A stretch of DNA of 64,000 nt from a virus: positions 79,666 to 143,665 of IMG/VR virus record IMGVR_UViG_3300023184_000038. One strand, written 5' to 3'. Shown one piece after another: positions 9,193 through 16,873 of this stretch. A program made the translations under genes and the position numbers. The notes below the pieces were generated by a model, which saw only the letters and a program-made list of their open reading frames with translations, had not been told where the DNA came from and did not search any database. Position 1 is the stretch's first letter. Each line of letters begins with the position of its first letter.

Positions 9193-9428
9193 TGGGATTT
9201 CGTAAACCAATGGACTACACCAATGTTCATCATCAAATTTATATGGCTGGTGTAGAATTGCATTCTGGTCATAATGACGGATACACTACTTGGGAAATCA
9301 AAAAAGATTTACATCGTATCAAATGGTTATTAGATGAAATCATGGCTGATTCACCTACTTACGCCGACGAAAAAGAATTCTTAGATGAACATTCTAAAGT
9401 AAAGATGTGGAGAACATTAAAAAAATGA
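9192..9428 (+). CDS. Small unknown protein
   Basis: 78 aa, rich in His, Asp and aromatic residues (NVHHQIYMAGVELHSGHNDGY). Helical C-terminal half. Coupled to both neighbours by overlaps (TAATG before, ATGA after). No family recognised. Confidence 0.72.
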   Translation: MGFRKPMDYTNVHHQIYMAGVELHSGHNDGYTTWEIKKDLHRIKWLLDEIMADSPTYADEKEFLDEHSKVKMWRTLKK

Positions 9429-9883
9429 TATTCAACAAAATCAAAGAACTAAAAGAGCAAGGGCTTAGAATTGGAATCACTTTTAGCCAGTTTGATTTAC
9501 TTCACGCTGGACATATTGCTATGCTTAGCCAAGCTAAAAATCACTGTGACTATCTTATTGCTGGATTACAAAACAATGCACAGTGGGATCGTCCTGAAAA
9601 GAATGCACCCATTCAAAGTATTGTTGAAAGACAGATTAGTTTAAGTGCAGTGAGATTCGTAGATGAAATTGTAGTTTACAATACAGAAAAAGATTTGGAA
9701 GATATTCTACTTACATTACCCATTGATGTACGAATTTTAGGTGTAGAATACAAAGATAAAGATTTTACCGGTTATGGAATATGCCAACAGCGTAACATTG
9801 AATTAGTGTTCAATGGGCGTGATCACAGTTTTAGTAGTTCAAGTTTGCGTAAAAGAGTAGTTGAAGCAGCAAAGGATAAATAA
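9425..9883 (+). CDS. Cytidylyltransferase-fold nucleotidyltransferase (second of two)
   Basis: 152 aa with the signature HxGH (FSQFDLLHAGHIAM) and a C-terminal SSSSLRKR motif in the place of the family's ISSTxxR loop. It therefore resembles glycerol-3-phosphate cytidylyltransferase and the nucleotidyltransferase domain of HldE. It is only moderately like the paralogue at 6107, so the two may act on different phosphates. The start at 9425 gives an ATGA overlap; an ATG at 9407 would lie inside the previous gene. Substrate not deducible. Confidence 0.88.
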   Translation: MIFNKIKELKEQGLRIGITFSQFDLLHAGHIAMLSQAKNHCDYLIAGLQNNAQWDRPEKNAPIQSIVERQISLSAVRFVDEIVVYNTEKDLEDILLTLPIDVRILGVEYKDKDFTGYGICQQRNIELVFNGRDHSFSSSSLRKRVVEAAKDK

Positions 9884-9929
9884 TATAACCGGTCTCTTAT
9901 GGGCTCATCCCGGTATAAAAATTCTGCGT

Positions 9930-9950
9930 CCTATGCTATAATAACATAGG
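9930..9950 (+). promoter_or_regulatory. Inverted repeat around a -10 box, before queD
   Basis: CCTATG (9930-9935) and CATAGG (9945-9950) flank TATAAT (9937-9942). As DNA it looks like an operator over the promoter; as RNA its right arm covers part of the AGGAG ribosome site of queD. No good -35 box is visible. Confidence 0.4.
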
Positions 9951-9958
9951 AGAACAAC

Positions 9959-10435
9959 ATGGCAAAATATATTTCAACAAAGACCTATAATCAACTAGGT
10001 CCGGTTGCATATCGTCAATGGCGTGCAGACAGTCATTGTAATTTAATACACGGATATGCATTAAGTTTTCATTTAGAATTTGAATGTGATACACTTGACG
10101 CACGTAATTGGTGCATGGACTTTGGTGGTTTAAAACCGTTAAAAGGCTTATTAGAAGATTGGTTTGATCACACTCTATTAGTGGCACAAGATGATCCAAT
10201 GCGTGAACATTTACTAAACTTGGGTAAGTTAAAACTAGCAAAGATAACTGAAGTAGAAAAGACTGGATGTGAGGGAATTGCAGCCTTTTTGTACGAATAT
10301 ATTAATACCATCTTTTTACCTAATTACGGTGAGAAAGACCGAGTATGGTGTAGTAAAGTAGAAGTCAGAGAAACAGATAGTAATATGGCTATGCGAGTGG
10401 GTCATAGAGAAGATAATGAATATCTAAATGATTGA
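9959..10435 (+). CDS. queD: QueD-like 6-carboxytetrahydropterin synthase
   Basis: Expected to convert dihydroneopterin triphosphate to 6-carboxy-tetrahydropterin. 158 aa. The active-site region reads SHCNLIHGYAL: Cys27 and the following HG are kept, but the usual third zinc histidine (HGH) is Tyr33. The later FDHTLLVAQDD segment (about residues 49-59) matches the family's FDHxxLN motif. CEGIA replaces the usual PTxEN motif. It is thus a divergent phage form; activity is likely from its place between folE and queE but not proven. Its stop overlaps the next gene by 8 nt. Confidence 0.82.
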   Translation: MAKYISTKTYNQLGPVAYRQWRADSHCNLIHGYALSFHLEFECDTLDARNWCMDFGGLKPLKGLLEDWFDHTLLVAQDDPMREHLLNLGKLKLAKITEVEKTGCEGIAAFLYEYINTIFLPNYGEKDRVWCSKVEVRETDSNMAMRVGHREDNEYLND

Positions 10436-11105
10436 TATACAGTATATTAATAGCAATGTTGCAATGTCCGATATAGTTGCCGACATTGTTGAATATACTA
10501 TTAAACATTCTATTGGCCCTTGCAAAATTGCATTTCCTACAGGTAATACACCCATAGAAATGTATGCCAACTTAGTATTACGTCCAATCAATTGGGAAAA
10601 CACATATAGTTTTCAATTAGATGAATATGTGGGGCTACCTAACGGTCATCCCAAGCTGTATACTCAATTTATGTATGAACATTTATATTCTAAAGTAAAT
10701 ATTAATCAATTGCATATATTTTCTCCAATACTTAATATTAACTATGATAACATTATTAATACTCACGGTGGATTAGATTTAGCAATATTGGGATTGGGGC
10801 ACAACGGACATATAGCCTTTAATGAACCGGGTTCGGAATTTAATTCAGTTACTCGGCAAATTGTGTTGGAAGAATCCACTAGAGTAAACAATAGTAAATG
10901 GTTTAAATCGTTAAATGAAGTTCCAACTACTGCAATGACAATGGGATTGTCTACTATAATGAGTGCCAGACATATTGTATTAATGGTACAAGGTATTAAT
11001 AAATTTACAATGCTTAAACAAGCACTATGGGGCAAAAGAACTGAACATATTCCATGTAGTGTACTTCAAACTCATTCTAATATTAAAGTATTATATTGTG
11101 ATTAA
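10428..11105 (+). CDS. nagB: NagB-like glucosamine-6-phosphate deaminase
   Basis: Interconverts glucosamine-6-phosphate and fructose-6-phosphate plus ammonia. 225 aa, shorter than E. coli NagB (266 aa) but with the core motifs: FPTGNTP (phosphate binding, about 36-42), LDEY (64-67, proton-transfer Asp) and GHNGHIAFNEPG (124-135) with the catalytic His and Glu. The Asp of the E. coli motif is Asn, as in some Bacillus-type enzymes. Overlaps queD. An amino-sugar enzyme in a phage is unusual; it may supply an amino sugar for the glycosyltransferases in this block. Confidence 0.88.
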   Translation: MIDIQYINSNVAMSDIVADIVEYTIKHSIGPCKIAFPTGNTPIEMYANLVLRPINWENTYSFQLDEYVGLPNGHPKLYTQFMYEHLYSKVNINQLHIFSPILNINYDNIINTHGGLDLAILGLGHNGHIAFNEPGSEFNSVTRQIVLEESTRVNNSKWFKSLNEVPTTAMTMGLSTIMSARHIVLMVQGINKFTMLKQALWGKRTEHIPCSVLQTHSNIKVLYCD

Positions 11106-11122
11106 TTTGGTAATCTTAGTAT

Positions 11123-11150
11123 TGAGTTTCTATTAAATCTGTGCTATAAT
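11123..11150 (+). promoter_or_regulatory. Sigma-70-type promoter for queE
   Basis: TTGAGT (11123-11128) and TATAAT (11145-11150), 16 bp apart, followed by AAAGGA before the ATG at 11187. Confidence 0.6.
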
Positions 11151-11186
11151 GTCAAAAAATGTTTATATCATTAAAGGAATAGTACA

Positions 11187-12035
11187 ATGGCAAAATTAAA
11201 AGTAGCAGAACTCTTCTATAGTATACAGGGAGAAGGTAGATATATGGGTGTCCCTTCAGTCTTTCTACGCACATTTGGATGTAACTTCAAATGTGCAGGA
11301 TTTGGTATGCCTAAGGGTGAACTAAGTCGTGAAGTAGAAGATATTGCTGCCAATATACATTTATATAATCAGTATACGCAACTTCCATTAGTTAGTACTG
11401 GATGCGATAGTTATGCTAGTTGGGATCCAAGATTCAAAGACTTGAGTCCAGTACTTACTACTGATAGTATTGTTGACAGTATTATGTCTATGCTTCCACA
11501 CAATCGTTGGATGGAAGAACATCTGGTTATCACAGGAGGTGAACCTTTACTAGGATGGCAGCGTAGTTATATTGATTTACTTTCACATGACAAGATGAAA
11601 GGGTTACAAGAACTAACTTTTGAAACAAATGGTACTCAATCTCTACAACAAGAATTGAAAAGTTATTTGCAGCAGTGGGGAATTAATCGTTCTAGAGGTG
11701 CAATTACATTTAGTGTTAGTCCTAAACTTAGTATTAGTGGTGAGAAGTGGGAAGAAGCAATATGTCCTGACATCATTAATGAGTACTCACAAACGGGTCG
11801 TACATATTTAAAGTTTGTTGTTGCAACTAAACAAGATGTAGAGGAAGCACAAACAGCCGTTAATCAATATCGTACTAATGGATTTAGAGGGCATGTGTAT
11901 TTGATGCCATGTGGTGGCGTTGAAAGTGTGTATAACTTGAATGCAAAAAATGTTGCACTTGAAGCAATGCGTTTAGGCTGGCGTTATAGTGATAGACTTC
12001 AAGTCCCACTGTTCAAAAACGAGTGGGGAACTTGA
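11187..12035 (+). CDS. queE: QueE-like radical SAM 7-carboxy-7-deazaguanine synthase
   Basis: Rearranges 6-carboxytetrahydropterin to 7-carboxy-7-deazaguanine using a [4Fe-4S] cluster and SAM. 282 aa. Starts with the family hallmark FYSIQGEGRYMG and contains TGGEPLL. The cluster motif is unusual: Cys32 and Cys36 keep CX3C, but the expected next Cys is Phe39, and the motif resumes 36 residues later as GCDSYASWD (Cys73), the equivalent of the WCDT segment. So the ligand pattern is probably CX3C-X36-C with an inserted loop. queC, for the step to preQ0, is not in the window. Confidence 0.9.
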   Translation: MAKLKVAELFYSIQGEGRYMGVPSVFLRTFGCNFKCAGFGMPKGELSREVEDIAANIHLYNQYTQLPLVSTGCDSYASWDPRFKDLSPVLTTDSIVDSIMSMLPHNRWMEEHLVITGGEPLLGWQRSYIDLLSHDKMKGLQELTFETNGTQSLQQELKSYLQQWGINRSRGAITFSVSPKLSISGEKWEEAICPDIINEYSQTGRTYLKFVVATKQDVEEAQTAVNQYRTNGFRGHVYLMPCGGVESVYNLNAKNVALEAMRLGWRYSDRLQVPLFKNEWGT

Positions 12036-12280
12036 TGCCCTCAATTGATTGGACTACACAATCAGCTAGTGACTATCATTTCAAACAAAGAACTGTGGGT
12101 AAACAATTAAAGTTTACTCTAATACCTAGACTATGCCATATAACAAAGCGTAGAATATGGCTAGAGTATGCATATTGTGTTACTGCAATGTACAGAAGCG
12201 GTGATATTAACTTTGATTATGAAAATCGTTGGTATAGTAAAGATGAATATTTAATAGCAAGATTAAGGGATTTAATATGA
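12035..12280 (+). CDS. Small unknown protein
   Basis: 81 aa with a TGATG overlap onto queE; an upstream GTG at 12023 is less likely. Basic and aromatic (RRIWLEYAYCVTAMYR). Typical of small phage proteins that read like accessory or structural pieces. Coupled by ATGA to the next gene. Confidence 0.72.
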   Translation: MPSIDWTTQSASDYHFKQRTVGKQLKFTLIPRLCHITKRRIWLEYAYCVTAMYRSGDINFDYENRWYSKDEYLIARLRDLI

Positions 12281-12456
12281 AGTTTGAAATGCGTTGGCTT
12301 GTGGTTGAGGCGCCATCTGGCCCTGAAAAGATATTGCAATATCGTTATGAAAGAGAAATAACAGATTACAGTATAGAAAACCCAAGAACAGGATCCTTTG
12401 TTAAAAGAAATGAGTTAACTGATTGGATTACTGTTACAACAGTAGATGAGGTATAA
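12277..12456 (+). CDS. Small unknown protein (59 aa)
   Basis: ATGA overlap with the previous stop; ends at TAA 12454-12456, one base before the next ATG. Sequence is beta-prone (MRWLVVEAP, DWITVTTVDEV). Its fit between two coupled genes supports it. No family recognised. Confidence 0.65.
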   Translation: MKFEMRWLVVEAPSGPEKILQYRYEREITDYSIENPRTGSFVKRNELTDWITVTTVDEV

Positions 12457-12457
12457 A

Positions 12458-13819
12458 ATGCGAACATATAATAAACGAATAGCATTTCTAATTAGTGACC
12501 AGCATTTTATTACGCATGGTGGGATAGGGCAGTTTGCTAAAGGTTTTACTGAATTAGGAGACCGCATCAATTGGAAAGTTGACATTATCTTAGACAAAGA
12601 ACCAACAAACGATTTATCTATACTAGTTAAATCATTGGGTGCAAATATCATATATACAGATTCTGGTCTACGCTATTCTGACCATACTGCTACGTTTGCT
12701 TTTAAAGATAGTATTAATTTTGAAAAAATGGTTAATTTCAGAAAAAGCATTATGCTTGCGTTAGAAACTAATATTTATGATATGATTATTTGTAACACGC
12801 AAGAAGCAATGAGTGCAGCATATTCTATGGGGTTAGGAAAATATATTCCAGTAGTATTTTACACACATTCGTATAGTATGGTTTTTAGAGATGAGCAAGA
12901 TTTTAGTGATGTTTGTATAGATGAATATCATAACTTTTTCAATAAGCATATGGAACTATCTCATAGTTTTGTTGGAACTCAAAGTCAAAAGAATGTTGAT
13001 GAGATGACTAAGTATGGTGCAAAGAATGTATCACTATTGCGTATGCCATTAAGTGAACGAGAATTGTTAGTACGCAATGATAATCCGCGCAAAGGTGTAT
13101 TGTTTATTGGACGATGGGAAGAACGAAAAAATCCAGAAGCATATATTCGTGTTATGAAAGAATGTAAATTGCCTTGCAGAGTAATGACCAATAAAACAGG
13201 TGCTAAAAAATTTGAAAAAGCATTTGCTGATAATAACATCACAGATTATGAAATCAAAATAAGTATTATTGGCAAAGAAAAAGTAGATTTTATTAAAAGT
13301 TGTAGTGTATTTTTTATGCCAGCATTAGGAGAAAACTATCCGTTTGCGTTTAGTGAATGTTTGGGACATATGCCATGTGTTGTGTTAGATAATCAAGATT
13401 GGTCTAATAATTTTGACGAAAAATATTTTTATAAAGAAAAATTAAACAATGTATCAATGTTAATTCAACGATTATACAATACTACAAATTACTACGATAC
13501 CGGAGCATTAGAATATATTAAATTACTAGATGACGATACCGCTATAGGCTGGATAAAATTTTTAGATAAGTTTGTTTCTAAAAAAAGTAATACTAATTCA
13601 GCAAAAATAAATTCGACAGAAACAGTATGTTATCAAGACTATATTAAAGAATTAAACAGAGGGCATTTAGCCCGTGAAGATATTGAAAGTGTATTGGCAA
13701 ATCGTCATAAATTTATTATCAATGTATATACAGATGATAATACGTATTTAAGTAAAGATCCAAAATTTAAGCCAATAGAAGAACAGTCACCTAGTGTGTC
13801 ATTATTTGAATGGGTATGA
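12458..13819 (+). CDS. Glycosyltransferase, GT4-like
   Basis: 453 aa. GT-B signs: an N-terminal ITHGGIGQFAKG loop (donor/acceptor glycine loop), LFIGRWEERKNPE (start of the C-terminal nucleotide-binding domain) and GENYPFAFSECLGHMP, the E-x7-E-like motif of GT4 enzymes. The last 90 residues have no clear match. Start at 12458 is preferred because upstream in-frame codons lie in the previous gene. It overlaps the epimerase gene, so sugar synthesis and transfer are probably coupled. Confidence 0.82.
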   Translation: MRTYNKRIAFLISDQHFITHGGIGQFAKGFTELGDRINWKVDIILDKEPTNDLSILVKSLGANIIYTDSGLRYSDHTATFAFKDSINFEKMVNFRKSIMLALETNIYDMIICNTQEAMSAAYSMGLGKYIPVVFYTHSYSMVFRDEQDFSDVCIDEYHNFFNKHMELSHSFVGTQSQKNVDEMTKYGAKNVSLLRMPLSERELLVRNDNPRKGVLFIGRWEERKNPEAYIRVMKECKLPCRVMTNKTGAKKFEKAFADNNITDYEIKISIIGKEKVDFIKSCSVFFMPALGENYPFAFSECLGHMPCVVLDNQDWSNNFDEKYFYKEKLNNVSMLIQRLYNTTNYYDTGALEYIKLLDDDTAIGWIKFLDKFVSKKSNTNSAKINSTETVCYQDYIKELNRGHLAREDIESVLANRHKFIINVYTDDNTYLSKDPKFKPIEEQSPSVSLFEWV

Positions 13820-14652
13820 TGAAAAAAGTATTAATAACAGGTAATTCAGGTTATATCGGTAGTCATCTTTCCAAGATGTTAGCAGATTCTTATGAAGTAT
13901 ATGGGTTAGATATTACCCTTCCACAGACAGATCGGCTTAAAGATTGGTATAATATTGATATTCGTAAATTATTTACTATTGACCAAGAATTTGATGCAGT
14001 AATACATTTAGCAGCCTTAGTTAATGTAGGTGAAAGTGAGCAGCAACCCATAAGTTATTATATTACCAATTTGAATGGGACGATGAATGTCATCAATAAG
14101 ATTAAGACAAAGAATTTTATTTTTGCAAGTACTGGCGCAGCAGCGGGATGTGAGAGTGCATATGGTATTAGTAAACGTGCTGCGGAAGATGTGGTGCGTG
14201 AATATTGCACTATACATAATCCCAAAGATTACACAATATTTAGGTTCTATAACGTAATTGGTAGTGATGGTTTTTTGCCAACTAATCCAGACGGGTTGAT
14301 GTATAATTTAATGAAATCAAAAGAAAAGGGCGAATTTACTATTTTTGGGAATGACTATGATACCCGAGATGGAACTTGCATACGTGATTATGTACATGTT
14401 AATGAGATATGTGAAGCATTAGGTAGTGCTATTGAGAGGCCAAGTAATCAAATAGAATGTTTAGGGCATGGAGTAGGTTATACTGTTGCCGAGATAGTTA
14501 ATACGTTCAAAAAAGTAAACAATATACCTAATATTAATTTACTTACTAAGATAGGTCCAAGAAGAAAGGGTGACTTAGCAGTATCTGTATTAGATAATGT
14601 GTCACCCTATATGAAGAATCTTTATACTTTAGAGCAGTTACTTAAAGTTTAA
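13816..14652 (+). CDS. NAD-dependent sugar epimerase/dehydratase (SDR family)
   Basis: 278 aa. Rossmann motif GNSGYIGSH (about residues 9-17), active-site YGISK (Tyr-x3-Lys) and a C-terminal substrate domain with RDYVHVNE, as in UDP-glucose 4-epimerases. It probably epimerises or dehydrates a nucleotide sugar made in this block. Three closely spaced ATGs exist (13810, 13816, 13819); 13816 is taken. The gene converges on the minus-strand gene that ends at 14649, overlapping by 4 nt. Exact substrate unknown. Confidence 0.9.
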   Translation: MMKKVLITGNSGYIGSHLSKMLADSYEVYGLDITLPQTDRLKDWYNIDIRKLFTIDQEFDAVIHLAALVNVGESEQQPISYYITNLNGTMNVINKIKTKNFIFASTGAAAGCESAYGISKRAAEDVVREYCTIHNPKDYTIFRFYNVIGSDGFLPTNPDGLMYNLMKSKEKGEFTIFGNDYDTRDGTCIRDYVHVNEICEALGSAIERPSNQIECLGHGVGYTVAEIVNTFKKVNNIPNINLLTKIGPRRKGDLAVSVLDNVSPYMKNLYTLEQLLKV

Positions 14653-16394
14653 GAAGCCCATTTTTTATAGGGCTTTGGTAATTTATTTTCCGCCACACCT
14701 TGCTTTCTAATCTTAACATTACCCCTCATTCGGTCAACACTTTCAGGAGTAGGAATATTTAGGCTACGGAACTGAGCTGTGCCTTGTGCAGCAACTGGTC
14801 CTCCATGTAAACTATCACGCTCTTCACCTTTGCTGTTACGCCACTTACCGTCAGTGCCTTGTGTCAGTGGTTCTTTTGTTTGATAGTCTCGTGGAACAAA
14901 CGGTGCATTTGCACTAGGCTCTGGACTTGGGCTAGGTGATGAAGTAGATGCTGCTTTCCAGCCAGCCGCGTTCATTGCGTCTACAGTTTGATCACCGGGC
15001 TGTTTGCCGTCAGCTTTTCCATTTACAATTCGCAAATACGAAGCCATTCCATACTGTGTACCAGAGCCTGCTGGCTTTTCAATCCAGTATGTTTTGCTTT
15101 GTGTATCAAGAACAGCTGGATAATTCTGACCATTATAGTTAGTAGTTGTTAAAGTAAATCCATTACCTAAATCTTTTTCATTTGCCGGCGGTCCTCCAGC
15201 AGTGGCACCAGTATTACTAAAATCATTTATATTAGCTCCTGGTGGCAATCGTGGACGAATTGGTGCTTCAGCAGAGGCACCAGTATTACTAAAATCATTT
15301 ATATTAGCTCCTGGTGGCAATCGTGGACGAATTGGTGCTTCATCTTCTTCTGTCACACCTTGCTTCTTATATACATCCTTGAATGCTTTATTAAAAATGT
15401 CAGTAGCTTGCTTAGTTGTTTTTTTAGCAGTGGTTGGCGTGGCAGTATGTTGTGGGTCAGAGTCGCTATAGTGGTCTCTTGAACCATATGTGCTATGACT
15501 TCTTGTGCCATCAGATTTCATACGTCCTTTGGGTTCTTGACTATGCATTTCCGCCACATCAGATTCTGGTTTCTTCTGCCCGTACATGTCTTTTCCATCT
15601 TTATCATAATGAGTTGGGGGAAAATCATACGCTTTATTATGAATATCTTGCCTGGCCCATCTATTCATCTCACGCGGCCGGGGAATTAATTTTACCGTAG
15701 GCGTATGCTTATCTTTCAATGCCCAGTTATTCATTCCTTCCGCCACACCTTGCTCTAAACGATTCTGCGCTTTAGCAAATCCTGCAACACTGCGGTTGGC
15801 TTTTTCTGGACTACGCTTTGTTGGGTCTGCTTTATGTTTCATAGAGTCGGAACTTACTTTTTGTTGATAACTCTTTAGTGCATTATTGCTAACTTCCGCC
15901 ACACCTTGCTCGGCCATTCCTAACTTACGCATTACCGCCGGAGAAGCGATTTTGTTTTTTATACAATTGGGATATTTTTTCCCAAACATAGTTTTCATGC
16001 CTTCTTTGTGATATCCTTTCCAGCAAGCTTCGTCTAAACTTTTCTGTGAGTGATCTCCGTGTGTTTCACACATACCACAGTCTTCACAGACCATTTCCAT
16101 CTCAATGCTTTCGTTGTGTTTCTTTTTACCAGCGCAATGAGCCTTTTGACTAAATCCTTTGGGATGTGAGCAATTGATACTGCTTTTATATTTTTGACTC
16201 CATCCCTCATTATAGTTATCATACTTATTACGAACAGCATCTAACTTTTTTTCACTAGCACCTTCACGTCCTGCTTTGGCTAATGCCTTCATACCATTTT
16301 TGCCATACTTTTCATTGCCCTTGGCAGCACGACTCATTGGTCGTTTATTCTCTATTACTTTTTCTGTGCTAACAATTATGTGATTTATTTTCAT
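14649..16394 (-). CDS. Large low-complexity protein, probable packaged head protein (MKIN/GVAE type)
   Basis: 581 aa, starting MKINHIIVSTE. Residues 18-130 are Lys-rich with a Cys/His cluster (CEDCGMCETHGDH) that could bind zinc. Four copies of QGVAE or QGVTE are spread through the chain, often at the edges of low-complexity blocks; they fit a V-x-E processing site for a prohead protease. A 24-aa unit (starting EAPIRPRLPPG) is duplicated. Most of the rest is Gly/Ser/Thr/Pro-rich. By analogy with T4 internal proteins it may be carried into the capsid; this is inference. Follows the 160-aa gene by a 4-nt overlap. Confidence 0.75.
   Translation of the reverse strand: MKINHIIVSTEKVIENKRPMSRAAKGNEKYGKNGMKALAKAGREGASEKKLDAVRNKYDNYNEGWSQKYKSSINCSHPKGFSQKAHCAGKKKHNESIEMEMVCEDCGMCETHGDHSQKSLDEACWKGYHKEGMKTMFGKKYPNCIKNKIASPAVMRKLGMAEQGVAEVSNNALKSYQQKVSSDSMKHKADPTKRSPEKANRSVAGFAKAQNRLEQGVAEGMNNWALKDKHTPTVKLIPRPREMNRWARQDIHNKAYDFPPTHYDKDGKDMYGQKKPESDVAEMHSQEPKGRMKSDGTRSHSTYGSRDHYSDSDPQHTATPTTAKKTTKQATDIFNKAFKDVYKKQGVTEEDEAPIRPRLPPGANINDFSNTGASAEAPIRPRLPPGANINDFSNTGATAGGPPANEKDLGNGFTLTTTNYNGQNYPAVLDTQSKTYWIEKPAGSGTQYGMASYLRIVNGKADGKQPGDQTVDAMNAAGWKAASTSSPSPSPEPSANAPFVPRDYQTKEPLTQGTDGKWRNSKGEERDSLHGGPVAAQGTAQFRSLNIPTPESVDRMRGNVKIRKQGVAENKLPKPYKKWAS
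15204..15347 (-). repeat. 72-bp tandem duplication within the 581-aa gene
   Basis: Two near-identical 72-bp units encode the 24-aa block with core IRPRLPPGANINDF. The frame is kept. It looks recent, because the DNA hardly differs between copies. Confidence 0.85.
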
Positions 16395-16873
16395 TTACTA
16401 CCCTTTTCTTTATATGCCCAACGAGGTCCACCACCGCCGCCACCTGTTTCATTAAACCATGCATTGGATTCAGCTTGAGGTAAAGATTTTAGCCATTTAG
16501 AAAGCACTCCGGCCGCTGGGATCTTTCCATTTTTGTCAACAAATCTAGTGGAAATGACTCCTTTACGATTATCACCTATTTGCGGACTCAGCCAAACGCC
16601 ATTCCACGCAGGTTCCCACATCATTATTTTTGTTGGATTGAATTCCCATTTTGTTGGGGAGAGCGGTCTAAGCAGATACACAGTTCCAGTTCCTCCGGGC
16701 GATGGGTTTGGAATTTCTTTATAATTACCTTTGGGAATTTGAATTGAAGCTTGACCAATCTTGCTTGCAGGGACCATATGGGTCCAGTTACTGGGTACAA
16801 CATCATTACCACTACCTTTAGCAGTAGTTGCGGCAGGTGCTCCCTGAGATGCCAGCCACTCTAGTGGACTCAT
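16391..16873 (-). CDS. Unknown protein, Gly/Trp-rich
   Basis: 160 aa. Several Trp residues and a glycine run (GGGGGGPRW) near the C-terminus. The N-terminus MSPLEWLASQG could be helical. It is joined to both neighbours by 4-nt overlaps, so it belongs with the two large putative internal proteins. No domain recognised. Confidence 0.72.
   Translation of the reverse strand: MSPLEWLASQGAPAATTAKGSGNDVVPSNWTHMVPASKIGQASIQIPKGNYKEIPNPSPGGTGTVYLLRPLSPTKWEFNPTKIMMWEPAWNGVWLSPQIGDNRKGVISTRFVDKNGKIPAAGVLSKWLKSLPQAESNAWFNETGGGGGGPRWAYKEKGSK

Noticed and set aside
9890-9918. Imperfect ACCGG/CCGGT repeat after the second nucleotidyltransferase as a terminator
   Set aside because: Stem is only about 5 bp with a long loop and no T tract.
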